64,000 nucleotides of DNA from Onchocerca lupi. Taxonomy: Eukaryota; Nematoda; Chromadorea; Rhabditida; Onchocercidae. The translations under genes were made by a program, and so were the position numbers. The notes beneath the pieces are model-generated. The model saw nothing but the letters and a program-made list of their open reading frames with translations, did no database searches and had not been told where the DNA came from. The stretch lies in assembly GCA_028564675.1 (NCBI GenBank), contig JAOVVO010000024.1, positions 1 through 64,000 on the forward strand. The letters are read 5' to 3'. Each line of letters starts with the position of its first letter. The stretch's first letter is position 1. Shown one piece after another: positions 35,022 to 48,747 of the stretch.

Positions 35022-37434
35022 TCTACCACCATAAATCTGCTTTGAAAGATTAATTTAATATCAACTGTAAATAAACAAAAGCGCCGTCTTATACAAAATA
35101 ATAAAAAAAGAAAATGAAGTCATGGATTATTACTAGTGCAAAAAATAATTCGTGCGGGAAAGAATTCTGTAATATCAAGCAAGCTTCCAAAGTTTGGAAA
35201 TAATTGATTCAATAGCATTCAATTGCGGCGAGCAATAAAGACATTTGTATTTACACTGGTGATGTAAATACATATGCAAGATCTCAGGGATTTGTCGAAC
35301 AATAATGCAGAAAAATGAATAGTAGAAATAATTTGCCCATAACAAATGATAAATATCACACAAATATGTAAAATCGTCATGTCGAATACCCACCCACAAA
35401 TAATATTCACCCATGATGATGATACTGCATAACTGCCATGAAAGGAAGACTATGTAAAGGGTGGCACTGGAAAATGAATGATTTCCGTTGCATTTGGCAA
35501 GGCCCGTGGATATTACTTAATGAATTTTCGATGGGATGATACACAAAGATTATTTGGAATGAGGTTTATTATTCAGACGCTACTTAAAATTCACATGAAC
35601 ATTCATTCAACAACATCGCAAACAACAATGGCCAAATTTTCACATAAAAAGCAATAGAAGAGAATTAGAGTGACTATTAAACTACTACAGTCGATGAAAT
35701 TACGTGCCACGTGATGTGAGATATTACTTTTATAGAAATGCATTTTCAGACGGAACTTTTGCGAATGTGTATAATAAGTTTAAACTTGTATATGCATAGA
35801 ATAAGAAAGAAATCTAGCAGAATTCAATATTTTTATTTCCAAAAAGACATGAAAAAATGTCAAGCTATTCCATACAGCGATTTGAAAGTAAAAATAAATT
35901 GGATCAGAATGAAATAACTTCAATCAAGCATTCACAGCGCAGATAATAATTAATGTTACATTGAGAAGAGAAATCTGAAAAGACTTAATTCATTCAGCAC
36001 TATTCATTAATACCATTTTCATTGATTAAACAGCACAGTCTACTTGCTGCATTAGTTTACGAAAAGTAATTTTATTAAATAACATAAAAAAGGTGACCTA
36101 GAGGAGGTAGATGATAAGATGAAATTAACTTGAAAGAAGAGTTCTGTTTCAAAGTAACAACTGTAGTGAACAAAGGGGAAGCCGACAGAAATGTAGGAAG
36201 GAAAGAGAAAAGAAAGCGGAAAGGATGTGAATATTGATGAGGTTAGGTGATGGAGAAGATGCGATGCAAAGGTCATAAGGTAGGCGACAACGCAGAACAC
36301 CAGACGACGACGACGCACCAAGGATAGATAGAGCAGTGAACTATGCGATTTCCACTCATCACAATCATCCATCCATTTATACAATTGGCTTCTTATATAG
36401 AAGCATTGTGTAGAAGTACATGTATATACGTAAAGAAACTAAAAACATGACTTATAATCCAAACATCTTTGCAATAAAATCTTGATCATTGCACCATTAT
36501 CTTCAAGAGTAAATTAATTCTATTCTTCATGTACTTTCGTGTAAAGAGAAAGATTAAACAAAGACTTGACAACACGACGGTTCTGTAAACAATAATAACA
36601 TAACGAAAAGATAGTGATAAGTGATCAGGGATCCAAACAATAGGATTTCTGATAAAAGAAATAAAACTTGCAACACAGTACGCATTCCGGTGAACACAAG
36701 TTTTCAGGAAAGATTTGTATCACTGATATAGCTATTCGTTAATATGATGACCTCCATAACTTTACTTCCGTCGTTATCCATCGCGCTCTCTATGAAAACT
36801 ATCCTTTGGCAATTTCTACAGGGGAAAAGACACGCAGGCCTTTCTTTGAAATCTTTGATCCATACCATTTTTTTGCTTTTAATATTCTGAAGTCTTCATG
36901 AGGAATCTGAAGAGTTAAGCGATGAAAAATAAAGAGATGAATTCAATAAATGAACAATGCCATGGAATTTAACAGCCGCAACAAATAAAAAGACAGCAAT
37001 GAAAAGCAGATAGTGTGATGGTAATGTGGAAGAATGAAAAGACTTCTATTTTCGCATTTACAATCAAATCACACTTCAATGCTCGGATATTGAAAGCGTG
37101 GAAGTGAAATGTCTAATATAAGGGAAATGGCTCGACGGACAGTAAGAGCCAGAAGAATGGAATTGGAAAGAACACGATAATGAACTGCGAAAAAATATCA
37201 TCAGAACTCCAAAAAACTGCAGAAAGCTCAAGTTTCTCTAATCCATCCATCAACTTGGCTCATTCCTCTCTTAATTACACGAAACGAGACAAAAAGAATA
37301 TCACTGAAAATAAATATCTGCAAAAGTTGATGCTTCCTTTAATTACTGACGAAATCTTATAATTGAAAAAGCAAATCTGCAAGCGAAATAACTGAAAATG
37401 AATGATGTCACACTATGAAGTAGGAAAAGTTCAG

Positions 37435-37465
<31 letters not shown>

Positions 37466-38377
37466 ATTCCTTTCATCAAAGAGTAAAAAATATCAGAGTT
37501 ATAGTCAAAGAAGAAAAAACTGTTCACTGAATTTAAAGTGCAAAGAATTGTTACGTCACATCTTTTTAATAATCATCGATATCCTTTTGCTTCTCGTTCA
37601 AATTCCGTGTTGCGAACTACTGACCATCGTATTCCCTTGAAACCGCAATAAAATGCAGCTTTCGGATAAGTTCAAAAGAGTAATTCCTGTAATTAATTAA
37701 TGAGTCCTTTGATTGTTTAAAGAAATCTGCAAGAAGTGACATACCACAATGAAAAGTTCACAAATGAAGAGATAAGCCATTAATTATCCAGAGAGAACAG
37801 TAGGCAGTGCACTGTGAGTTCAAAGCTAAGTTTCGTACAAATTGTAGAAATTACAAACTGGACAGGAAACGAGCGAACTACATAAATTGAAATGATATGA
37901 AAAGAGAGGATATGCCTTCACTCTTCTTTTTCTTAAATTTTTAAAAAGTTTTCTTCAGGTCTTGAACAAGACAAATGGAAACTGAAAATCATCGAACAGA
38001 AAAGATAGGAACAAGAAGTCATGAGAGAAGATTGACAGAAACGAAAGGTCAAGAAACAATAAAGGATTCTCATTAGCGGGAATAGTCATGTCGTGGAATT
38101 CAAACATTTTAGATCCACATGACATACACCGAAAATCACGTACAGCGCTACTACATGACGAAAAACACAATTTTGCGAAGCTTCAACAATTAATTGCGAA
38201 GCCATTAGCTGCTGCTGCAATAGCCTTTTAAGACGTCATAAACTGCCACTTCACAGACTAACCGATGACACACGAGGAAAAGAAAAAAAGAACATCCAAT
38301 GGCAAGAGAGGCAGATGTCATATACATATACGTGGAATACAAAAGGAATAAGGAACAGTGTCCTCAAAGTGTACTCT

Positions 38378-38583
38378 TAATGAGCGGGGGCGGGGACATA
38401 TTCGATAAACAATCGAAGGCTTAAGTGACCTACACGTTATTCCGAGAGAGACACACCAATGTCAAAAAGATGAGAGGGCGGGGGAGATTTGAATGAGGGG
38501 AAAGTAATAAAATCAGCCATTTCGAAACATAGCTGTGCAATTCATTGAAATCAATCAGTTGTCATCATCGGGGGAGGGGGAGT
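38378..38583 (+). other. Cluster of G-rich runs
   Basis: GCGGGGGCGGGGAC at about 38383, GGGCGGGGGAGA near 38475 and CGGGGGAGGGGGAG near 38570 stand out in otherwise AT-rich DNA. They could be G-quadruplex-forming or GC-box-like promoter elements. Confidence 0.45.
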
Positions 38584-41500
38584 TATTAAAACAGCTGTCA
38601 ACAAAGAAGTCAGCTGTTCCTAGGAGACCTGAAAAGAAGTGAAATTGCGGAGGTGTAAATATTCGGATAGGTAATTTTCAATCGATGCACAATCAATCCT
38701 TTCCGATCCTCTGTCCTCCCACAACAGTATTAAGAGCAGCTCTTTCTAATGAGCCAAGGCACCATTTATATCTTCGACAGAAAACAAACAGCCTGTCAAA
38801 ATGTTGGATGAAAATGGATGTTTGGCTGGCCCTCGACGAATTATCTTCATTCGGAACATCTGGAAGAATCCTTTTCAAAAGACTGCTTGAACTTCGATAC
38901 TATCATATATTGGCTGTAGAAATGATGATCAATTCGCCGAGCCAAGTACTGTATCATCTCTTCCTCTGCAACCATCCATTTATTTCTTGTCAGTGAATAA
39001 AATAATTAAACAGCGAATTATTGATAACTACGATGCACTGATGTAAAAGAAAGGAGAAATGCGACTCATAAACCAGTGCAAAACTCTCTCACTCAGTCAT
39101 ACATCCAAATCACAGGCAAGAACCACATACCCAGATTATGGGCAAAATTTAATTATAAAGGACAGGTTTCCTCAATTATAGTATTAATGCCATGTAACTG
39201 AGAATAATTTTTTTTAAAAAAAAAAAAAAAAAGTTAATTTAAATAATTCAAAGAAGTGACATCCTCCTTTTTGACACTACGGTAAAGGAAGGTTCAAGTA
39301 TTATCCGGCATTTCTCGATCAGAAATCATTCTTCATGCTCCCTTAATACTTTACAAACAAAGAAATCATAAATTACACAATATATTGTAACATTTGGGCA
39401 GTTCCATCTTTCCATCATTTGTGGAAAAAATTTGCTACCAAAAAATGCAATCTGAAATTAATTTGATTAAACAGTCATTTAGTGACGTTTAATTAGGATC
39501 CAAATAATATGAATATAAATCTCTACGCAAAGCATGGAGAATCTGAATTAATTCAACGGAAGGATTTTATATTACAATAAAGAATGTCTATGTCTTATCA
39601 GTAAAGGGACTTTCAAAATTTTGTATAAATTCGTACTAGAAGAAAATAAATTTCAAAAGGTTCATGAAATATAAGCATATTTTAACGAAACTGCATACTT
39701 TAACAAAAATAAAATTGGAATAAATCTCTAAATTAAAAAGAGAGTGATTAAAAAATCCATCCAAAAGAAGAGGAAGTGTTAAAAATGATGGCAGCATAGA
39801 AAAAAAGCAGAATGCATTCATAACATACCTAAATATTCAATCGGACAATGTAGTTCTGAAGTGATTAATCTAAGTTATAAAATGGATGGATCGAACTGAA
39901 TAGAAGCTAATGAAAAAGATATAAGTTCAATAATTTTGATTATTTCAGTATTCGATTACAGGAAGCATTTGAGAGCTTTCTACCTTAATGCCTGTTTTCC
40001 AATTGGGAATGTTTGTTATTGTGTGACTGGATTGTCCATTTTGTGAACAGAAATGAATTAAAAAATAAATGGAACAGAGGAAGAAATCCAATCAAAAGAA
40101 CAGTGCATACATATATGAACATCTTTCCGAAATAGATCTGAGAGCAAAAATTACAATCAGTTTTAATGTTTCATGACAAGAACTTGTAAATTTGATGGAA
40201 TAGCGACATTACTGAGAGAGGTTTTCAATTGAAATTACTGCAGAAGAAAGTATAAAAAAGTTATTCGTACTGGGAGAAATACAGAAGTGAGTTTCGGAAT
40301 AGTTTATGTATAGTAAAAAATTTGCTTTCGATAAGCATAATAATCGCATATGCATTAGTCAATGTGACTTTTGGTGTAACGAAATACATGAATTATTATA
40401 AGTGTTGTTATTATGAGGAAAATGGATTTTATTTTTCCCAACAATAAATTTTCCGTTGAAAGACGTGACAGTTGCTGAGAACACGTGAGACATAAGAAAC
40501 TTCACGTTCGATTTGGAATCATTGATCAATTTTTGCTTCCAAAAATAAGTTACACTTTTTTCGAATGGAACTAATGTCCGAGCAAATGGTAATCGATACT
40601 CTTTTGATGAAAGGCATTAAAAATCATTTAAATATTTCACTGATAAGCAATTCTAAAGCTAAAATAAATCGATAATTATATCAACGCATGGAATTTTTAT
40701 TCTACAAATAGGATTTTCCATTGTCAAATCATCGAAACTTCATTCATTTAAAATAGAAGGAAGACAGCGAATTAGTCTAAAAGTAAAAATTTCCACGATT
40801 ATTATAAGTGATGGCTTTCAAGCCTTATTCAAATTCTTACCTAGTTGCCTCAAGTACTAGGTCTATATTTACAGAAAAAGAAATCAACCACTGCGTTTGA
40901 TACTCACGTAACCAATTATGTTACGTGAAGTAAAATTTATGCTGACAGTTTGGAAAACCAGTCAAGGACTTTCCATCTTTCACGAGTAACGAGACGGACA
41001 GGAAGAGTTATGTTCCAGCGATAACGTCCTTTCCATCATTGTCCTACCCAACCACCACCAACATCACTATCGCGACAACACTCTGATGATGAGCAATGAT
41101 CGTCGTAGTACTCGAGCAGAGGCGACCTTTGGTCAACAAGCTTAACAAGCCACACCATCCCCATTGATAGATACTTCTTCCTATAAAATTCTGCAAAAAT
41201 TTACTCTACTATCGAAACTTTTAGCATGAATTAGGAGGTGATAGTAAAGTCTAGTCTTCAAAGCCTTCCATCAGCAAAATTGAAATTGTGTGGAGTATTC
41301 AAAATAAGTTTGATATATCTCCTACTTTTTTAAATATCTATAATCAAGAGATCAACAGATATGTTTGGTCAATTGAAATTGTCAATAAATACAAAAGAAG
41401 GTCAAAATGACAGAAACATTCCTCATCAGTTAAGAAATATCTTATTAGAAAGATATCGAATAATAGATGAATATTGATTATAATCAAAATTTCAATTCCT

Positions 41501-44500
41501 TGTAAAGTTGAAATAAAGATAATACCAAAGTAACCTTATACAAGTAAACAACTAATGAATAAACATTTAGCAAATGAGTAAGTTTTCATGTGATAAAGAT
41601 ATTCCTGTCTGGAAAAATGCCATCTCCCTGTATGTCACTCATTCCGGAGAAATCCCGGAATCTTTCGCTGCCTAAATTAAACATTTTTTCTTAGCTCACA
41701 AAAAATTATGAATGATCTATTTTTTTGTAACCAACAACAACAGTAATAAGGCCCGATAAAATGCTGCTAAACCGGAATGATTCGATAATGGTCAGTATAC
41801 GGTACGTGAAAAAGAATTTTAATATCTATGAATTGCCAAGCAATAGTTAAAAAAGTTTATATACTGCATTGAATAACTGGATTCTAATCGACAAATAATG
41901 AGGATGCTTTCAGTACTTGACGTGAAGATTTCCGGAAATCTGTTTTGATCACTCCTCATCACTTCTGCTTCATCGCAAGATTAACTATTAAGGTCGGGTA
42001 TGATGAAATGATTGATCATGCATTTTGCATAGCTTATTAGCATGCTCCCAAATGCACGCATGGATTCGATTAAATGCATTGTATATTTATTATCGATGAG
42101 ACAGCGCTTTCGCCTTGATATAATTATACCATATATACTTATTCGCTATTTTGATTCAGGAAATATTTGCTGAAGATTATAAACATGTTGATTTCGCTCT
42201 CCCCCCCCCCCCTAAGTTATCTGGAATGCAAGCAGTACAGATTAGGACAACCACTTTCAAAAGTATCAAAGAAAAAAGATTAAAAATAATAATAACTGAT
42301 AACATAGATATGCAAATTAGAGGCGAGAAGAATAGTTATTAAGTTTGAAAATAAGAGAACAAGACTTATTACATTTCACAACTTACTAAAAGTTGGATCA
42401 ATCGGATAGATAGATGCCTGAATCACAATCGCTCTAGTAATTTAAGCACATAAAATCCATCAGCTCTCCAAATTCAATTTAGATATTACAATACGTCTCA
42501 CGCAATAAAAGAAATCTATTAGCTTTAATAATTGCGGAAAACTCTAAATATATGCTTTATGGCTCATTATTCTTGCTTTGGATTAAAACCTACCAGTTAA
42601 TTAAGTTGTCAACGATAATCACTGATAGTTCTTTGGAACAACCTAATCAATTAGCGCATTTTAACATAGATACAAGAAGTCATATTAATGTGGGAATTAG
42701 AAAGCTTATAATCGTGATAAACTGAATTCTCAAAAAATGTCCAGGAAAAATTGATTTGGAAAATTTCATCAGCTTTTATAATTTTATCTTAGTACTAGAC
42801 GCGATGGCTTGAAAGTCCATAAGAATGAGTAGAACTGAAATTGGATAGAAATAACTACATTACTTGAAGAATAATAAGCAGATTATACGTCGTCTGCTGA
42901 ATTGATTACTATATCTATTGCTATTACTAAAATACCGGTTATCTAATTGTAATTAAAAGACGGTTGCCTAATAGTCGAAAACGACATCAAAAAGTTAGAA
43001 ATAATCTCCTTTCTATGATAATGACCTGCAGACCCTAACGGAGAATAATGAACCAATCAATAACGCATATATTTTGGGAAACAACGCCCAAAATTAAAAT
43101 AACCTATAAACAAGGTCATATTCAATATCAGGCAGCGACAAACACATACAATTAATAGCAAAGAACCCATTATATGGAAATCTATAAATAATTTTCATTA
43201 CCATTATGTACGTCTACAAATTATTTATAAATTTATTTCTCAAATTATCCCATCAATAAATTTCTGAGAAATTTAGATAGAGAGCAAAGAGCTTAGAAAA
43301 ATGTAAATTATAATCATGGAATTAAGAATTTATGAAAATTCGAATCAACTATGTCTGGATTATTGATTCATGTTAAAATCTCGATATTTTTTTGAAATGA
43401 TTCATTCGAAAAAAAAATCTAATAGTAATAATTATATTACTGCATTTTAAGAATTTTTGATAAAAGAACAGATCAAACTTCAGTTTAAAAATGTCAGAAA
43501 AAATGAAATCTAAATTTTTAAAGGACTATATGGGAATGGCAAAAGTAAAGAAACGTCAATGAGAGTATAGAAGACATCTGTTAAAACAGCTAAAAATTAT
43601 CCATCAAATTAATTCATCGTGGTTTAGCCATGAAGAAACTGATACGATATCTTGGAAATATTCCTTTAAATAAACGTCAAATGACACTCTTCACTATAAG
43701 AAAAATATATGCCATAAAATCATTACAGTAATAATGTTCTTCACTGCGACGCTTACCGACAGGCTACAATGATTGCAGTCAAAATCAAAATAAGCGGATT
43801 AAAAATGAAAATAGAAAAAAGAGAAAAAAAGAAAGTTCAAGTGATATCGCAACTACATATTTGCTCATTTAGTTGAGAATTTTTAAGAAATTCTTTGCGT
43901 TTTGAATTCTTAAAAAATTATGTGATTAAAAATCAGACAAAATTAAACGATTAGATAGATGATCGATGAAGAAATTAAACAATTGCTTCTTTTTGGATAA
44001 TTTTTATAGAGAGCGATAAAAAAGGTCTGATAATTTGAATAGTTGACTGGAAATGTTAGGAGAGGAGAGATAGGGGTTATAAATGAGAATTGCAATTGGA
44101 TTACGACGACCCAGACCTCATCACCATCACCCGCGACAACAGCATCGATACCAATTATACAAATTTATTATATTTGTCGTCCATCTGTCCTGTCCTGTCC
44201 TCTTTTCCCTTTTCCGCATTTTACAATGCTTATTTGTAACAAATTCAGCATAGCAACCCTCCATGTCATTCACTTTTTACTACATGAAAAAGCCACTTCT
44301 GATGAGAGAAAAAAAAATCATTCATGATAAAATTAAATAATAAAAAGGAAGCAATAAGTGAGATGTAGTGAGCAGTTAAGTCTATTATAACTAGGAGAGA
44401 ACTCAAAGTTCAGTCTCGTTTTCGTTGCAGCTCTATTAAGAGTTAATTATTGCTGCGAAAATGTTTTCTATGTAATGTCAGAAACATATGAAATAACACA

Positions 44501-47500
44501 GAGCGATTATAATTGTATCCGAATAAACTCTTCAGGTATATTCTATTATTTACTGGTGTACTTTCATAAAGAATAGCAATATCAAGAAACAAAACAACAC
44601 TGTTTTTGAAAAAACATTTTTTTGAAAACGAAACAACAAACAAAACAACATTGTTTTCAAAAAATGCTCCTTTCTAATGGCCTCTAATTGAATTTTTCTT
44701 TCTCATTTCAAGGCAAAATGATAAGCAAACTAGCAATTTTAAGAGATGCAATTGAATGATGGGGTGCGAGGACAACTTCCTTTAGACAAAAATTGTTTAA
44801 ATTCTCTTGCGATTTAAAAACATCACAATTCTCGGCCTCGAGAGGCTTCAGATTTTCCAAGCAGCATACCTCTTTTGAAATTTTATAAATATCAAGAAAA
44901 TATTGTCATGTAGAATGGCTATGTCGAGCAAATCTATTACTACAACTAGATCTTGGGAAATTATAAGTTAGTCATATCTAACAGTTTTAATTCATTTCGG
45001 TATTCTGAGTTTACAAAATCTACAAAATCAGTTTACAAAGTCTTGAAAAAACAGAAAATGCCTCAAAACGTACTGTAACGAAGTGATCAATGTATTGATG
45101 CCTCTTACTGTGCTGGATAAGTAATACAATTGAAAATACTAAGAAATGAAAACTGAAGTGAAATTAAATTCTGGATATTCTAATGTTTGGGAAAATAAGT
45201 GAGAAATGATTTTGAATTGACATCGTGTCGGATCATCACCATATTTCACCTTATTACCTTCTTTTGTTTGGATTTCTAATTCTTCAAGTTAGTAAAATGA
45301 ATTTTAAATATCTCATCAGAAAAAGTTAAGTTTGTCCCAAAAACTAGAAAAATTCGAAGCGGAAAAAGACAAAGAATGAATTGTTGAAAAAGAACGTCCT
45401 TGTCATTTTGGAACGACTGGTTCTGTATACAACAAATCCGTCTCATTCCCTTTTTTCCTTCCCTTACTTGGCATTCAACAAAATGGCTCATTGGTTGATT
45501 ATTGGCTCCATGAATGGATGATAATGGCTGATAATGGGCTGGCTGCTCTGTTAATGGTGAGAAAATGATGCTAAAAGATGCAAAAAAAAGAAAAAGTATA
45601 GCGCTGAAGCAGGCAGTGAAATGATCGAATCGAAGAATAAAGTAATCGACGGAAAGGAAGTGATAAAATGATCCAATTTTTAAAATTGCCTCCAAACTTT
45701 ATTATTCGACTGGTCAAGCATATGAGCAAATAGTGTCCAGGAGGAAGATGATAAGACTGACAAAGATCTTCCTTTAAAAAATTCAGTGTTAAATTCTTGC
45801 AAAAAGTTGAAACGAAAACTCATTTACCTGCAAAATTCCATTTGTTTACAGCACAGCTCTCAACTGATGTTGTAACAGTTTGAAGTGCTCGGCCTTTTTT
45901 TTTATCAATTAAATAAACTATAATGTTCAGCAGATAACAGAAGACATTTCTGTGCCTACTGCGTCAGCAAAGCAATTAATTGGGGCGTCATCATTAAACA
46001 GGTAAATTTTCATAAATTAATTAAGGTATTGCCTTGGTGCTCAATTGATTTCCAATTTCATTTAAAAAAAAGCAAGCAGAAGTAATAAAACGAAATGTTT
46101 GGTGGGAAAGATAGGACAGCAATTGTAGCGGGGAATTTGATGAAATATTTGCGCAAAAGACAACAAAAAACTTATTAACGATAAGAAATTCTTTAATTTC
46201 TTCACCAATTCAAGAAGTACAAATATAATTATTGATTGAAACGAAATTTCACAGAAATTAAAGTTCAAAATCGAATTCGAATTTTTTTTAGTATCTTAGA
46301 TACTTAATTATGCATGGTTTGGTTAGATTTGACGACGTATAATGTTAAAACATCCTGAAATGCACACCATACATCGATATATTTTCTGACTTAACTAGAA
46401 TGATTTTTGAATTGGAAAATTGGATTTCTTAAATGATAAACTGATATCGATATCGATAAAGGAAGGATCTCGACAATTTCCACAATATCGATCGAAAATA
46501 GATGGAAAAGAATAGAAAGGACGAGGGATCACATCTACAGACGGCTACTTTTCTTGTTGATGCTGTTGGCATTGTGAAAAGAGGAAGAAGAGGGAAGAGG
46601 AAAGATGCTCTCTCTCTGTCATCAATTTTCATTCATCCTTCCTGTCTACGTCTCCAGAGGTCAATTTGCATTTTTGGTGCAAACTAAGGGTCAAATGAAT
46701 GCGCGAAGAAGACAACAACGAATGCTCGCTAAGGTCAACATAAATACTCTTTGAGGATTCAAAGGAATATTCACAGATTTGCCGGATGAAATTGAAAGAG
46801 AAAAATTTTAGCCTAAACCCAGCACATCTGACATACTGATATCGAAAAAAGTGAATCAGTTTAGTTTGATTGACATCAGAAGGATGTTCCAAACAGATAC
46901 CGGTCTACAACATGAAGTTAACCTTAGACGTTGCAACGATGAAGTTGACGTTGACGAATGCAAAGTTAAAAGATTTAAAAAGCACGCATATTGCCCATTC
47001 AATTGTAAGTCTCATTTTTTGCTTTCTCTTTAAACTATTTTTGCAACCATAACAGTGCATTCTTCTCTACAATGTTGCTATAGAAACTTAACGGCTGCTT
47101 CGTTTTGTTTCAGTGATTTATTGAACTTGTTGAATTTATTAATGACTTCCCTCCATTTGCCGCAACTCTTAGATATTTCATTGTTAAACTTTTCTCCGAA
47201 AAGTTTTCAGAACAGGAGTTCTTTTGCTGGCTTTTGACTTGAAATTATTTGTTTTGTGAGGAAAATCTTTGAATTTTTTTAAGATTACTCATTTCCTATA
47301 GTTTCTCTTTATTGAAAAATCGCAGCAAATATTCGTGCAATAGCAAAAAACGATATTCGGAAGAGTAAAAGTTTAACAGTGTATTGTCCCGGCCGGCACT
47401 CGATCTTCAAAACTTGTTGGACTTAGAAGAATATCAACTTATTAGCGATTATTTCCTGATGCTTAATTATTCATTAACCCTCATTAAAACAATATCTCAC

Positions 47501-48711
47501 ATCACCTCTCGCATTTCCAACTTGAAATTATGGGTTAGTTTCAATCAAACTTCGCCATTTCATGCATTTATCACTGTACAATCCCTTTGATTTCACTATG
47601 AATAATACTGTCTCTCTCTCTCTGTTCCTTCAAAAAAATGCGGTAAATTTTTAGATTTCAGGAACAAAGATCGATTTACATCGTGTAGCACGTGTTTCAA
47701 TAGTCTGACGCTTTTTACCAAAGTTTTTACCGAATAGATCCCAATTTGATTTATTTTTTCTAGCTGATTAGTCCAATAACAAATGGTTCGTGAATGGTTC
47801 GTTTCGGTTTTGAATTAGTAGAAATATAGACTGGCGGCGCCAGCTGTCCATAGAAAAAATACATCGGTAAAAAAGATGGAAGGAACACAAGGACTATGAT
47901 CAATGACAGTTCTTTGCTCTTGTGATCACATACTTTTTGGGGAAAGTTTTAGAAATTTCTGCCACAACATCATCTTCCTTAGTTTATGAACTGAATTTCG
48001 CCGTTCAGAATTTCTGATCTTAATGATTACTTTATAAGTGAAATGGAATGATCTATAAAACTATGCCTAAGCTATCAATTGGTCAAGTATTCATGATATC
48101 AATGTATGGTCAATCATAATAGATCTTTGATCAATTTCTTATTTTATTCTTCCGAAAGAAATTCATACTGCTACTTTTTAACGTTTCCGAAATTGTCCAA
48201 TATTGAGAAATTTACATGAAAACATCCTACACATAATTATGATAATTTGTTTGATCCTCAATCGAAAAAAAAAATCTTAAGTTCTATTTAATAGAGACAA
48301 AAACAGCAGAAATGCATAGTTCAAGCATTCAGAAGCAGCAATAGTTTGTTTATAACAATTTGTCTGAGAATTTAATGCTTGCAAATGTTTTTATGATATG
48401 AGAATGACTATTTCGTTACAGTTGTTGTTTAATCTTTTTAATAAGATTATTGTTTCGATTTTCTTTATTAATGCAAGCCTCTTTGCTTTCGTCTTAACTA
48501 CAGGATTAATCTTCTAAACAAAGAGCTTGCGATAAAAACATTATTAACAATAAAGTATCATTGGAAAATATTTGCTAATAAAAGGAACTTTAATTTTTTT
48601 GGTTTCTTAGAAAAACAAATTGCATTTGGATTTTATGCTTTTATAGAAAGCATTCACATGAAATATACAATTAAATCTCTTAAATTAAAAAAGAAATAAT
48701 GACAATAATGC

Positions 48712-48712
<1 letters not shown>

Positions 48713-48744
<32 letters not shown>
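48713..48744. repeat. (TA)n microsatellite abutting a stop codon
   Basis: About 16 TA units end immediately next to the TAA stop of the nuclear receptor (48745-48747 on the minus strand). They therefore form the beginning of its 3' UTR. Confidence 0.93.

Positions 48745-48747
<3 letters not shown>

Larger units (their letters stand above)
35022..48744. other. 13.7-kb stretch with no convincing gene
   Basis: The longest open frames (36052-36384 -, 38685-38996 +, 45276-45695 -) carry no recognisable domain, no matched splice phase to neighbours and no exon-like codon pattern. Notable items are an A run at 37437-37464, G-rich strings at about 38380-38580, a C run at 42201-42210 and short CT repeats near 46605 and 47605. 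It lies between the 5' end of the zinc-finger gene and the 3' end of the nuclear receptor, so it may be upstream regulatory sequence or untranslated exons of the former, or hold RNA genes I cannot recognise by eye. Confidence 0.5.

Noticed and set aside
36052..36384. 110-codon minus-strand frame with hydrophobic stretches
   Set aside because: The hydrophobicity comes from GA-rich repeats read on the opposite strand (CTT and TCC codons). There is no splice support or conserved motif.
38685..38996. Overlapping open frames on both strands
   Set aside because: Both frames are open at once, neither has domain features, and there is no matching acceptor or donor phase.
43878..43919. Apparent hairpin around GAATTC strings
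   Set aside because: The arms are only partly complementary and A/T-only over most of their length, as expected by chance in this composition.
45276..45695. 139-codon minus-strand open frame
   Set aside because: It is the longest open frame in the gene-poor interval, but it has no recognisable motif, is dominated by low-complexity AT-driven residues and has no exon-like splice partners.
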